A DNA stretch of 18,828 nt from Ramlibacter sp. (GTDB taxonomy: Bacteria > Pseudomonadota > Gammaproteobacteria > Burkholderiales > Burkholderiaceae_C). The stretch lies in the NCBI GenBank assembly GCA_021156245.1, contig JAJNBO010000004.1:1-18828 (forward strand), written 5' to 3'. Positions within the stretch are counted from its first letter, which is position 1; each line of letters begins with the position of its first letter. The translations under genes were made by a program, and so were the position numbers. Below are positions 7,138 to 15,134 of the stretch, piece by piece. The notes under the pieces were generated by a model, which was given only the letters and a program-made list of their open reading frames with translations, was not told the origin of the DNA and ran no database searches.

Positions 7138-8343
7138 ATGACCGAAGCCTATGTTTACGACGCCATCCGCACGCCGCGCGGCAAGGGCAAGAAGGACGGC
7201 AGCCTGCACGAGGTGAAGCCGGTGAACCTGCTCGCCGGCTTGCTCTCCGAGCTGCAACGCCGCAACGACTTCGACACCGGCCAGGTGGACGACGTCGTCA
7301 TGGGGGTGGTCTCCCCCATCGGTGAACAAGGCTCCGTGATCGCGAAGGTCGCCGCGCTGAAGGCCGGATGGGACTGGCGCTGTTCCGGCGTCCAGCTCAA
7401 CCGTTTCTGCGCCTCCGGGCTGGAGGCCGTGAACATGGCGGCGCAGAAGGTTCGGTCCGGCTGGGAGGACCTCGTGGTCGCCGGCGGCGTGGAGAGCATG
7501 AGCCGCGTGCCGATCGGCTCCGATGGCGGGGCCTGGGCGCAGGATCCGGAAACCAACTCCGCCACCGCCTTCGTCCCGCAGGGGATCGGGGCCGACCTGA
7601 TCGCCACGCTCGAGGGCTTCAGCCGGGAAGACGTGGACGCCTTCGCGCTCGAATCGCAGAAGCGTGCGGCGCGGGCCCGCGAGGGCGGCTTCTTCGCCGG
7701 CAGCGTGGTGCCGGTGAGGGACTTCCTCGACCAGGCGATCCTGGAGCACGACGAATTCATCAAGCCGCACACGACCCTGGAGGGGCTCGGCTCGCTGAAG
7801 CCCGCCTTCGAGCAGCTCGGCGCGATGGGTTTCGACCAGGTGGCGATCAGCCGGTATCCGCAGGTCGAGCGCATCCAGCACGTGCACCACGCCGGCAATT
7901 CGTCCGGCATCGTGGACGGCGCCGCCGCGGTCCTGATCGGCAGCGAGGCTGCCGGCAAGACGCACGGCTTCAAGCCGCGCGCACGCATCGTGTCCGCCGC
8001 GCTCTCCGGCGCCGACCCGACGATCATGCTCACGGGCCCCATGCCGGCCGCGCGCAAGGCGCTGGCCAAGGCGGGCATGACGATAGACCAGATCGACCTG
8101 TTCGAAGTGAACGAGGCCTTCGCCGCCGTTCCGATGAAGTTCATGAAGGAGATGGGCGTGCCGCACGAGAAGGTCAACGTGAATGGCGGGGCCATCGCGA
8201 TGGGCCATCCGCTGGGCGCCACGGGCGCGATGATCCTCAATACGCTCATCGACGAACTGCACCGCCGCAACCTGCGCTACGGCCTGGCCACGCTGTGCGT
8301 GGGCGGCGGCATGGGCATCGCCACCATCGTGGAGCGCATCTGA
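7138..8343 (+). CDS. Acetyl-CoA C-acyltransferase (beta-ketothiolase)
   Basis: A 401-aa thiolase that cleaves 3-ketoacyl-CoA to acetyl-CoA and a shortened acyl-CoA, the last beta-oxidation step. All catalytic elements are visible: nucleophile Cys91 in [11 protein letters not shown], His357 in [15 protein letters not shown], and Cys387 in [11 protein letters not shown]. The start at 7138 is chosen because GGAG (7128-7131) is correctly spaced from it; an in-frame ATG at 7132 is too close to that site. The stop overlaps the next gene's start by one base (TGATG), so it forms an operon with the FadB-type protein. The thiolase-first order resembles E. coli fadIJ rather than fadBA. A biosynthetic acetoacetyl-CoA thiolase role is less likely in this context. 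Confidence 0.93.
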   Translation: MTEAYVYDAIRTPRGKGKKDGSLHEVKPVNLLAGLLSELQRRNDFDTGQVDDVVMGVVSPIGEQGSVIAKVAALKAGWDWRCSGVQLNRFCASGLEAVNMAAQKVRSGWEDLVVAGGVESMSRVPIGSDGGAWAQDPETNSATAFVPQGIGADLIATLEGFSREDVDAFALESQKRAARAREGGFFAGSVVPVRDFLDQAILEHDEFIKPHTTLEGLGSLKPAFEQLGAMGFDQVAISRYPQVERIQHVHHAGNSSGIVDGAAAVLIGSEAAGKTHGFKPRARIVSAALSGADPTIMLTGPMPAARKALAKAGMTIDQIDLFEVNEAFAAVPMKFMKEMGVPHEKVNVNGGAIAMGHPLGATGAMILNTLIDELHRRNLRYGLATLCVGGGMGIATIVERI

Positions 8344-10499
8344 TGGCCGGCATGAAGACCATCCGCTACGAGCTGGCCGACGGCATCGCCACGCTGACCT
8401 TCGACGAGCCGGGCTCGCCGGTGAACACCATGTGCGAGGCCTGGCAGCACGACCTGGGCACGGCGGTGCAGCAGGTGCTGCAGGACAAGGACGCGATCCG
8501 CGGCATCGTGCTGGCATCGGCCAAGTCCACCTTCTTCGCCGGCGCCGACCTGAAGGGAACGATGCGCCTGCAGGCGAGCGACGGCCCGCGCGTGTTCCGC
8601 GAGATCGAGCAGATGAAGCGCAACTTCCGCACGCTCGAAACGCTCGGCAAGCCGGTCGTCGCCTGCCTCAATGGCGCCGCGCTCGGCGGCGGGTGGGAAG
8701 TGGCGCTCGCGGCGCACCATCGCGTCGCCGTCGACAACCCGAAGATCCAGTTCGGCCTGCCCGAGATCACCCTCGGCCTGATCCCCGGCGCCTCCGGCAT
8801 CACCAAGATGACGCGGCTGCTGGGGCTGCAGGGCGCGCAGCCCTACATCCTGGAAAGCAAGCTGTTCTCCCCGCGCGAGGCGCTGGAGCTCGGCCTCGTG
8901 CATGAACTGGTCGCGGACCCGGCCGCATTGCGCGCCACGGCGCTCGCCTGGATCGCCGCGAACGCGCTGGCGCAGCAGCCGTGGGACGCCAAGGACTACC
9001 GCATGCCGGGCGGCACGCCCAGCAACCCGAAGATCGCCGGCATACTGGCCGTTGCGCCTGCCGCGCTCAAGCAGAAGACGCGTGGCCTCTACCCCGCGCC
9101 CGAATACGCGCTGGCGTGCATGGTCGAAGGCGCGCAGGTCGACTTCGACACGGCCCTGCGCATCGAAAGCCGCTACCTCGCCAGGCTGATCACGATGCCG
9201 GTGGCGAAGAACATGATCAACACGTTCTTCTTCAACCTGAACGCGATCAAGGCGGGCCAGTCGCGCCCGCGCTGGGAAGGGAAGTACAGGCCGCAGAAGG
9301 TCGGCATCCTCGGCGCCGGCATGATGGGCGCCGGCATCGCGTACGCGCAGGCGAGCCGCGGGATCGCGACGGTGCTGAAGGACGTCTCGCAGGACAAGGC
9401 CGAGGCGGGCAAGGCGTACAGCCTGAAGCTGACGCAGCCGCGCGTGGAGAAGGGCCGCATGAGCCCGCACGACCAGGCGGCCCTGCTCGCGCGCATCACG
9501 GCCACCGAATCGGCGAAGGACCTGCAGGGGTGCGAGCTCCTCATCGAAGCCGTGTTCGAGAACCGCGAGCTCAAGGCCAAGGTGACGAAGGAGGCGGAGC
9601 CGCTGCTCGCGCCGGGCGGATTCTTCGCCAGCAACACCTCCACGCTGCCGATCAGCGGCCTGGCGAAAGCCAGCGGCCGTCCGGAGAAATTCGTCGGCAT
9701 CCACTTCTTCAGCCCGGTGGACAAGATGAAGCTGGTGGAGATCATCCGCGGCCAGTCCACCGACGACGAGACGGTGGCGCGCGCGTACGACTACGTGCAG
9801 GCGCTGGGCAAGATCCCGATCGTGGTGAACGACGCGCGCGGCTTCTTCACCAGCCGCGTCTTCGGCACCTTCGTCATGGAGGGCGCGGCGATGGTGGGTG
9901 AAGGCATCCCCGCCGCGGTGGTGGAACAGGCCGGGGTGCAGGCCGGCATGCCGGTCGGGCCGCTGGCCGTGCTGGACGAAACGGCGCTTTCGCTCTCGGT
10001 GCACGTGCTGGACCAGACGCGCGCGGACTATCGCGCCGAAGGCCGCACCTACATCGCGACGCCCGGCGAACTGCTGGTGGAGCGCATGGTCAAGGAGTTC
10101 GACCGCAACGGCCGCGCGGCCGGCGCCGGCTTCTACGAATACCCGGAGGAAAAGGGCGCGAAGAAATTCCTGTGGCCCGAACTCGGGACGCTGTTCGGCA
10201 AGGACGGCGCGACGTGGGAGATGCCGGACCTGAAGGACCGCCTGCTGTTCCGGCAGTCGGTGGAGACGGCCCGGTGCCTGGCCGAGAACGTGCTCACGAG
10301 CGTGCACGACACCAACATCGGGTCGATCTTCGGCATCGGCTTTCCCGGGTGGACCGGGGGCGCGATGCAGTTCATCTACGGCATGGGAATCGACGCGTTC
10401 CTGCGGCGGGCGCAGGAACTCGCGTCGAAGGCCGGCCCCGGCTTCCTGGTGTCAGCGGAAGTCGAGGCCGCCATCCGCAAGCACGAGCCGAAGTGGTGA
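8343..10499 (+). CDS. fadB: FadB-type multifunctional enoyl-CoA hydratase / 3-hydroxyacyl-CoA dehydrogenase
   Basis: A 718-aa fusion enzyme performing the hydration and NAD-dependent oxidation steps of beta-oxidation. The N-terminal crotonase domain (about 5-200) has the oxyanion-hole segments FFAGADLKG and LNGAALGGG and both catalytic glutamates, Glu119 (GGGWE) and Glu141 (GLPE). The linker leads to a Rossmann NAD-binding domain, GILGAGMMGAG (GxGxxG at 324-329). His454 in GIHFFSP is the dehydrogenase base. Two C-terminal 3HCDH domains follow, starting at NDARGFFTSRVFGTF. Length equals that of E. coli FadB/FadJ (about 715 aa). It begins one base inside the thiolase stop; the ATG at 8352 is an alternative start. 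It ends four bases from the convergent sorB stop. The symbol could equally be fadJ given the gene order. Confidence 0.95.
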   Translation: MAGMKTIRYELADGIATLTFDEPGSPVNTMCEAWQHDLGTAVQQVLQDKDAIRGIVLASAKSTFFAGADLKGTMRLQASDGPRVFREIEQMKRNFRTLETLGKPVVACLNGAALGGGWEVALAAHHRVAVDNPKIQFGLPEITLGLIPGASGITKMTRLLGLQGAQPYILESKLFSPREALELGLVHELVADPAALRATALAWIAANALAQQPWDAKDYRMPGGTPSNPKIAGILAVAPAALKQKTRGLYPAPEYALACMVEGAQVDFDTALRIESRYLARLITMPVAKNMINTFFFNLNAIKAGQSRPRWEGKYRPQKVGILGAGMMGAGIAYAQASRGIATVLKDVSQDKAEAGKAYSLKLTQPRVEKGRMSPHDQAALLARITATESAKDLQGCELLIEAVFENRELKAKVTKEAEPLLAPGGFFASNTSTLPISGLAKASGRPEKFVGIHFFSPVDKMKLVEIIRGQSTDDETVARAYDYVQALGKIPIVVNDARGFFTSRVFGTFVMEGAAMVGEGIPAAVVEQAGVQAGMPVGPLAVLDETALSLSVHVLDQTRADYRAEGRTYIATPGELLVERMVKEFDRNGRAAGAGFYEYPEEKGAKKFLWPELGTLFGKDGATWEMPDLKDRLLFRQSVETARCLAENVLTSVHDTNIGSIFGIGFPGWTGGAMQFIYGMGIDAFLRRAQELASKAGPGFLVSAEVEAAIRKHEPKW

Positions 10500-10503
10500 C
10501 GCT

Positions 10504-10806
10504 TCAGCGCGTGGCCTGCTCGATGTAGCGGGCCAGCGCCTGCACCTGCGCGTCGGTGAGCTGCGGGAACGCGGGCATCTGGCCGACGCCGGTGCGCAGC
10601 GCCTTCGCCACGCGCGCGGCATCCGGCTTGAGCTCGTCGAGCGACGGGCCCACGGTGCCCGTGGCGTCCGCATCCTTCAGCGTGTGGCAGACGGCACACG
10701 ACGGCGTGATGCTGGTGAAGAGTTTCCGGCCGTCCTCCTGCGCCGCCGCCGCGCCGGCGAGGCCCAGCGCGAGCAGGCACGCGGCCCCGGTACTGCGAGC
10801 CGGCAC
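10504..10806 (-). CDS. sorB: SorB-like mono-haem cytochrome c (sulfite dehydrogenase subunit)
   Basis: A 100-aa exported c-type cytochrome. The signal peptide (GAACLLALGLAGAAAA, cleavage near residue 22) leads to a single haem site CAVCH (Cys37, Cys40, His41). Met77 in GQMPAF is the likely sixth ligand, as in class I cytochromes. The start is inferred to be the GTG at 10806, six bases after the sorA stop; it places the signal peptide exactly and no nearer ATG exists in frame. Its position directly after a SorA-type molybdoenzyme, and its size, fit the SorB subunit that takes electrons from the molybdenum cofactor and passes them to the respiratory cytochrome c pool. The remote alternative is a generic small cytochrome c serving another oxidoreductase. 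Confidence 0.85.
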   Translation of the reverse strand: MPARSTGAACLLALGLAGAAAAQEDGRKLFTSITPSCAVCHTLKDADATGTVGPSLDELKPDAARVAKALRTGVGQMPAFPQLTDAQVQALARYIEQATR

Positions 10807-10811
10807 CGCGC

Positions 10812-12020
10812 TCAGGCCACGGTGATCGACAGCGCGTGCGAACGCCAGCCGCTGTTGAGGTAGCCGCCGCCGTTGGGAGGCGTGTTCTCGACCTGCCAGT
10901 TGAACTGCGTGTCCTGCGCGCGCGAGGCGAGCACGTATTGCCCCGGCTGCAGGCGCACGGGCAGCACGAACTGGCGCCAGGCGAAGCGTCCGAGATCCGG
11001 TCCGACGAAGCGGGCTTCCTGCCAGGTCTGGCCGCCATCGAGCGACACGTCCACGCGGCGCAGCGAGCGCGTGGCGCCCATCGCCACACCGTGGATCTGC
11101 ACCATGCCGGCCTTCACCGGGCCGTCCTCCGACGATGGGCCGTTGATCCAGGACTTCACGTCCATTTCCCAGACGGACTGCATGCTGGGGTCGCCCTTCG
11201 TGCCCGGGGGAGACATGCGATAACCGGTCTTCTGGATGGCCGCATCGGACTGCGTCGCGCCGAAGGCCAGCCGCTTGACGTACTTGATGTTGTTGACGCC
11301 GCTGTAGCCGGGAACCACCAGGCGCAGCGGGCCGCCATGGGCCAGCGGCACGGGTTCGCCGTTCATTTCCCAGGCGAGCAACGCGTCTTCCATCGCCTTC
11401 AGCGGCACGGAACGCTCCACCATCACTGCCTTGGGGTCCACGCCGGCGGGCAAGGCTTCCCCGCCCGTGCCCGTCATGAAGCGGGCATCGCCAGGGATGC
11501 CGCCGAGCGCGGCGACCACGCTGCGCACGGGCACCCCGCTCCAGATCACGCAGCCCGCGGCGCCCACCGTCCACTTGGTTCCGCTCGGCTTGTCGGCGAA
11601 GTAACCGCGGCCGTTGCCTGAACACTGCAGCACCGCGGCCACCGTCTCCAGGCCCAGGCCCTTGAGCTGGCCGACGGTCAGCGTGCGCGGCTGGCGCACG
11701 CCCTCCACCGACACCTCCCATGCGTCCGGGTCGGCGACGATGGAGGCGTCGGGCGCCGGTAGGTTGTTGCGGATGTAGAGGCGATCGGCCGGGGTGACGA
11801 TGCCGGTGCCGAACGCGGAGCGCTTGGTCTCGATGGTCGTGGCGGTGTGCACGATCATCTGGCCGGGCTCCTTCCAGCTGGCATACGGAGGCAGCGGACG
11901 GGACTGGGCAGCGGCCGGGGCCGATTGCGCCTGGGCGACGCGGGCCAGGGTGGCGCCGGCGATCGTGGAGGCCGTTCCGGCCAGCAGGCCGCGGCGCGAC
12001 CAACGGGGGGTGTTGCTCAT
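10812..12020 (-). CDS. sorA: SorA-like sulfite dehydrogenase, molybdopterin subunit (Tat-exported)
   Basis: A 402-aa molybdoenzyme of the sulfite oxidase family, oxidising sulfite to sulfate in the periplasm. The N-terminus is a twin-arginine signal (WSRRGLLAG, cleavage likely after VAQA near residue 31). The oxidoreductase molybdopterin-binding domain follows, with the molybdenum-ligand cysteine at Cys133 in VLQCSGNGRGYF. The C-terminal dimerisation domain (about 280-400) shows family features such as IHGVAMGA and VDVSLDGGQTWQ. The start at 12020 has an AAGGAG site about eight bases upstream; an upstream in-frame extension to 12128 lacks one and would displace the Tat signal. It is followed six bases later by the SorB-like cytochrome. 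The family includes sulfoxide reductase and nitrate reductase relatives, but the paired cytochrome favours sulfite:cytochrome c oxidoreductase. Confidence 0.88.
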   Translation of the reverse strand: MSNTPRWSRRGLLAGTASTIAGATLARVAQAQSAPAAAQSRPLPPYASWKEPGQMIVHTATTIETKRSAFGTGIVTPADRLYIRNNLPAPDASIVADPDAWEVSVEGVRQPRTLTVGQLKGLGLETVAAVLQCSGNGRGYFADKPSGTKWTVGAAGCVIWSGVPVRSVVAALGGIPGDARFMTGTGGEALPAGVDPKAVMVERSVPLKAMEDALLAWEMNGEPVPLAHGGPLRLVVPGYSGVNNIKYVKRLAFGATQSDAAIQKTGYRMSPPGTKGDPSMQSVWEMDVKSWINGPSSEDGPVKAGMVQIHGVAMGATRSLRRVDVSLDGGQTWQEARFVGPDLGRFAWRQFVLPVRLQPGQYVLASRAQDTQFNWQVENTPPNGGGYLNSGWRSHALSITVA

Positions 12021-12101
12021 TCCATTCGCTCCTTCGTTTTGCGATGCCTGCAGAGCATAGGGTCTGGCACGAGCCTCTGCCTTAGGGAAAAAAGAGCTTC
12101 C

Positions 12102-12114
12102 TTGACGGAGGCAA
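12102..12114. promoter_or_regulatory. Candidate MarR-type operator in the sorA / marR-GNAT divergent region
   Basis: TTGAC-GGA-GGCAA is an imperfect inverted repeat (four of five positions pair) lying 24 bp before the MarR-GNAT start. Read on the other strand it is TTGCC-TCC-GTCAA, similar in layout to the TTGCC...GGCAA core of E. coli MarR sites. It could serve autoregulation and/or control of sorA. No convincing -10/-35 pair could be placed around it. Confidence 0.35.
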
Positions 12115-12137
12115 CTAATTGGCGCCACACTCCCGGC

Positions 12138-13073
12138 ATGTCACCCGCCGACCGCGCGATCGCCGCAGAGGACGTGAAGGCCGTCCGCGCCTTCAACCGC
12201 TTCTACACGCAGCGCATCGGGGTCCTCAAGCGCTACCTGGACACCGATTTCACCCTGACGGAGGTGCGAGTGCTGTACGAGCTGGCGCACCGTCCCCCGC
12301 TCGTTGCCCGGGACCTCGTCCGCGACCTCGAACTCGACGCGGGGTACCTGAGCCGCATCCTGCGCCGCTTCGAGACCGCCGGTTGGGTCCGCCGCGCACC
12401 GGCGCCGAGCGACGGCCGCCAGCAGCTGCTGCGGTTGACCGAGGCGGGCTACGCCACCTTCGGTCCGCTGCAGCAGAAGTCGCGCGACGAAGCGGCGGCC
12501 CTGCTGGCGAGCGTCGCCGAAGAGCGCAGGCCGCACCTGATCGGCGCGTTGCAGACGGTGCACCAGCTGCTGCAACCGCCACCGGGGGCGTCGAGACGCG
12601 TGGAACTGCGCGAGCCGCGTCCCGGGGACATGGGCTGGGTCGTGCAGGTCCACGGCGAGCTGTATGCGCGCGAGTACTGCTTCGACAGCGGGTTCGAGGC
12701 GCTGGTGGCGGACATCGCGGCCCGGTTCCTGCGCAACTTCGACCCCGAGCGGGAAAAGGGCTGGATCGCCGAAGTGGACGGCCAGCGCATGGCTTGCGTG
12801 TTCCTGGTGCGCAAGTCGCCGACCGTTGCGCAGCTGCGATTGCTGATCGTGCGACCGGAGGCGCGCGGCCTTGGCCTGGGCGGCAGGCTGACCGACGCCT
12901 GCATCGAGTTCGCGCGCCAGAAGGGCTATCGCAAGATCATGTTGTGGACGCAGAGCAACCTGGTCGCGGCGCGGGCCATCTACCAGGCGCGGGGCTTCGT
13001 GCTGAAACACAGCGAGGCCAATCCGGCGTTCGGGCAGGAGCTGGTGAGCGAAATCTGGGAGCGCAAGCTCTGA
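12138..13073 (+). CDS. MarR-family regulator fused to GNAT N-acetyltransferase
   Basis: A 311-aa two-domain protein. Residues 1-150 form a MarR winged-helix domain with the typical recognition segment LVRDLELDAGYLSRILRRFETAGWVRR and the wing APSDGRQQLLRLT. Residues 155-311 form a GNAT acetyltransferase with the acetyl-CoA loop ARGLGLGGRL and the C-terminal block ARAIYQARGFVLKHSE. Such fusions are common in Burkholderiales and are thought to combine DNA binding with acetylation or sensing of a small amine; the ligand is unknown. No Shine-Dalgarno precedes the ATG at 12138, so the mRNA may be leaderless or have a short leader. It is divergent from sorA (117-bp gap) and heads an apparent operon with the EamA transporter and two chromate-transporter genes, the likely regulatory targets. 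Confidence 0.9.
   Translation: MSPADRAIAAEDVKAVRAFNRFYTQRIGVLKRYLDTDFTLTEVRVLYELAHRPPLVARDLVRDLELDAGYLSRILRRFETAGWVRRAPAPSDGRQQLLRLTEAGYATFGPLQQKSRDEAAALLASVAEERRPHLIGALQTVHQLLQPPPGASRRVELREPRPGDMGWVVQVHGELYAREYCFDSGFEALVADIAARFLRNFDPEREKGWIAEVDGQRMACVFLVRKSPTVAQLRLLIVRPEARGLGLGGRLTDACIEFARQKGYRKIMLWTQSNLVAARAIYQARGFVLKHSEANPAFGQELVSEIWERKL
13057..13072 (+). promoter_or_regulatory. Ribosome-binding site and apparent CTG start of the EamA gene
   Basis: GGGAG (13057-13061) lies eight bases before CTG at 13070-13072. That CTG overlaps the TGA stop of the preceding gene (CTGA), mimicking the usual ATGA/GTGA coupled junction. No ATG, GTG or TTG occurs in frame near this point. Confidence 0.55.
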
Positions 13074-13966
13074 ACACCGCCCTGCTGGCTGCCGCCGGCG
13101 CAGGCGTCCAGGTCGGCGCCGCCATCGTCGCCTCGCGCTTCATCGTCGACAGCGTGCCGCCCCTGACGCTGGCCATGCTGCGCTATGCCGTCGGCTTCCT
13201 GTGCCTGCTGCCTTTCGCCATGGCGGCGCTTCGTGCCGCCCGCACGAAGCCTCCCGTGCGCGACCTGCTGGCGATGGCCGCGCTCGGCACCGGGCAGTTC
13301 GGCGTGCTGATCGCACTCCTGAACTACGGCTTGCAACACGTGGCCGCAGCGCCGGCGGCACTGATCTTCAGCCTCTTCCCCCTGCTCACCCTGCTGCTGG
13401 CGGCGGCCCTCGGGCGGGAGCAGGCGAGCGGCCGGCTCATTGCCGGCGTGTTGCTGTCGATCGCCGGCGTCGCGTTGTCGCTCGGGCCGAAGTTGCAGGC
13501 CGGCTCCGGCCAGGGGTGGTGGGGCGAAGCCGCCGTGCTCGCATCGGCCTGCGTCGGCGCACTGTGCAGCGTGCTGTACCGCCCCTACCTGCAGCGCTAT
13601 CCCACCGTCCCGGTCTCCGCCTTCGCGATGCTCGCCTCGGTGCTGTTCCTCGCCGTGGCGGCGCTGGCGGAGGGCTGGCCCGCCCGCGTGACCGCCCTGC
13701 CCCTGGTGGCCTGGGCCGTCGTGGGATTCATCGGGATTTCCAGCGGCATCGGCTACTTCTGGTGGCTGCATGCACTCAAGCATGAATCGCCCACGCGCGT
13801 GACCGCCTTCCTCGCCCTGAACCCCGTGACCGCCGCCTTGCTCGGCTGGCTGCTGCTGCGCGAACCGCTGCCGCCACAGTTGCTGGGTGCGGTGGCGCTC
13901 ATCGCCGCGGGGCTGGTGCTGGCCACCACCCGGCCGTCCGGCCAGCGACAGGTCCGGACGGGATAA
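13070..13966 (+). CDS. EamA-family (drug/metabolite transporter) permease
   Basis: A 298-aa inner-membrane protein with about ten hydrophobic helices arranged as two EamA repeats. The first begins LLAAAGAGVQVGAAIVASRF and the second begins around WGEAAVLASACVGALCSVLY. Conserved helix ends such as LFPLLTLLLAAALGREQ, and later ALNPVTAALLGWLLLREPL, are typical of the family. Members export amino acids, nucleosides or drugs; the substrate cannot be told here. The N-terminal helix begins immediately at the inferred CTG codon (13070). The next possible start, GTG at 13154, would delete the first helix. Overlap with the MarR-GNAT stop implies co-translation and makes this transporter the most direct candidate target of that regulator. 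It ends eight bases before the first chromate-transporter gene. Confidence 0.88.
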   Translation: MNTALLAAAGAGVQVGAAIVASRFIVDSVPPLTLAMLRYAVGFLCLLPFAMAALRAARTKPPVRDLLAMAALGTGQFGVLIALLNYGLQHVAAAPAALIFSLFPLLTLLLAAALGREQASGRLIAGVLLSIAGVALSLGPKLQAGSGQGWWGEAAVLASACVGALCSVLYRPYLQRYPTVPVSAFAMLASVLFLAVAALAEGWPARVTALPLVAWAVVGFIGISSGIGYFWWLHALKHESPTRVTAFLALNPVTAALLGWLLLREPLPPQLLGAVALIAAGLVLATTRPSGQRQVRTG

Positions 13967-13974
13967 TCCGGCGC

Positions 13975-14562
13975 ATGTCTTCCCCGATCGACGCCGGCGA
14001 TGCGCCGGCGGACGTGGCCCGCCCGCGCTCCCTCACCGACCTCTTCGTCTCCTTCACGCTGCTCGCCCTGCAGGGTTTCGGCGGCGTCCTCGCGGTCGTG
14101 CAGCGCGAGCTGGTCGAGAAGAAGCGTTGGCTGACCCGCGAGGAATTCATCGAGGAGTGGGCGGTGGCGCAGATCATGCCGGGGCCCAACGTGATCAACC
14201 TGTCCATCACGCTCGGGGCACGGTATTTCGGCTGGCGCGGGGCGCTCGTCGCGCTGGCCGGCATGGTCACGTTCCCCTTGCTGGTGGTGCTGGGCCTGGC
14301 GCTCGCCTACGCGAACTTCGCCGACGACCCCAACGTGCGCGGTGCACTGCGCGGCATGGGCGCCGTGGCGGCGGGACTGGTGATCGCAACGGGCCTGAAG
14401 CTGTCATCGGCGCTGCAGAAGAATGTGCTCGGCATCCCGCTGTGCGCCGCGCTTGGGGTGCTGGCCTTCGTGGCGATCGCGTGGCTGAAACTGCCGCTGG
14501 CCTGGGTCCTGCTCGGGCTGGGCGCGATCGGCTGCCTCGTGGCGTACCGGAGGCTCCTGTGA
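13975..14562 (+). CDS. chrA: Chromate transporter, first half-size subunit (ChrA family)
   Basis: A 195-aa membrane protein equal to one ChrA domain. It shows the family opening FTLLALQGFGGVLAVVQREL, the cytosolic loop KKRWLTREEFIEEWAVAQIMPGPN, and then four to five hydrophobic helices. Full-length ChrA proteins (about 400 aa) contain two such domains. Short versions are encoded as tandem pairs that are believed to work together, as here. ChrA exports chromate using the proton motive force, and sulfate is a competing oxyanion. The gene follows the EamA gene by eight bases and its TGA overlaps the GTG start of the second half (GTGA). Assignment to the family is firm; chromate as the real substrate is inferred. 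Confidence 0.9.
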   Translation: MSSPIDAGDAPADVARPRSLTDLFVSFTLLALQGFGGVLAVVQRELVEKKRWLTREEFIEEWAVAQIMPGPNVINLSITLGARYFGWRGALVALAGMVTFPLLVVLGLALAYANFADDPNVRGALRGMGAVAAGLVIATGLKLSSALQKNVLGIPLCAALGVLAFVAIAWLKLPLAWVLLGLGAIGCLVAYRRLL

Positions 14563-15134
14563 ATCCGATCGTCATGCAGGCGGGAGACTGGACCGCGCTG
14601 CTGGTCCACTTTCTCTCCCTGTCCCTGCTCGGCGTGGGCGGCGCCATCACCACCGCGCCGGACATGCACCGCTTCCTCGTGCAGGAAAAGGCATGGCTCA
14701 CCGACCCGCAGTTCAGCGCGTCCATCGCCATCGCGCAGGCGGCGCCCGGCCCCAACGTGCTGTTCACCGCGCTGATGGGATGGAACGTCGGCCTCAACGC
14801 GGGCGGCCTGTCGACCGCGGCGCTGGGCATGGCGCTGGCGCTTGGCGGCATCATGCTGCCCAGCTCCGTGCTCGTGTACCAGACCTCGCGCTGGAGCCAC
14901 CGCAACCGCGACCTGCGCGCCGTGCGTGCGTTCAAGCAGGGCATGGCGCCGCTGGTGGTCGCCCTCCTCGTGGCCACCGGCTGGATCCTGGCCACGGCCC
15001 ACGGTTATGCGCTGGCCAATTGGCCGGCGTGGGCCGTCACCTTTGTCACCGCCATCGTCGTGTGGCGCACGCGCCTGCACCTGCTCTGGCTGCTGGGCGC
15101 CGGCGCCGTGCTGGGGTGGATGGGCTGGGTCTAG
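14559..15134 (+). CDS. chrA: Chromate transporter, second half-size subunit (ChrA family)
   Basis: A 191-aa partner of the preceding gene. It carries the corresponding family blocks LSLSLLGVGGAITTAPDMHRF, KAWLTDPQFSASIAIAQAAPGPN and IMLPSSVLVY, with about six hydrophobic helices. The start is GTG at 14559, which overlaps the upstream TGA and has GGAGG at 14549-14553, five bases upstream. A later ATG at 14574 has less support. The two halves differ in sequence, consistent with ancient paralogues that insert in opposite orientations. Its TAG stop shares CTAG with the TAG stop of the convergent sirtuin gene, a four-base tail overlap that leaves no room for a terminator between them. Confidence 0.88.
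   Translation: MNPIVMQAGDWTALLVHFLSLSLLGVGGAITTAPDMHRFLVQEKAWLTDPQFSASIAIAQAAPGPNVLFTALMGWNVGLNAGGLSTAALGMALALGGIMLPSSVLVYQTSRWSHRNRDLRAVRAFKQGMAPLVVALLVATGWILATAHGYALANWPAWAVTFVTAIVVWRTRLHLLWLLGAGAVLGWMGWV

Noticed and set aside
8277..10307. 676-codon minus-strand open frame opposite fadB
   Set aside because: It is an antisense shadow of a firmly identified gene and shows no motif or ribosome-binding site.
12119..13069. N-terminal extension of the EamA open frame over the MarR-GNAT gene
   Set aside because: The frame happens to be open, but the sequence is Arg/Pro/Ala-rich shadow of the MarR-GNAT gene; the membrane protein begins at about 13070.
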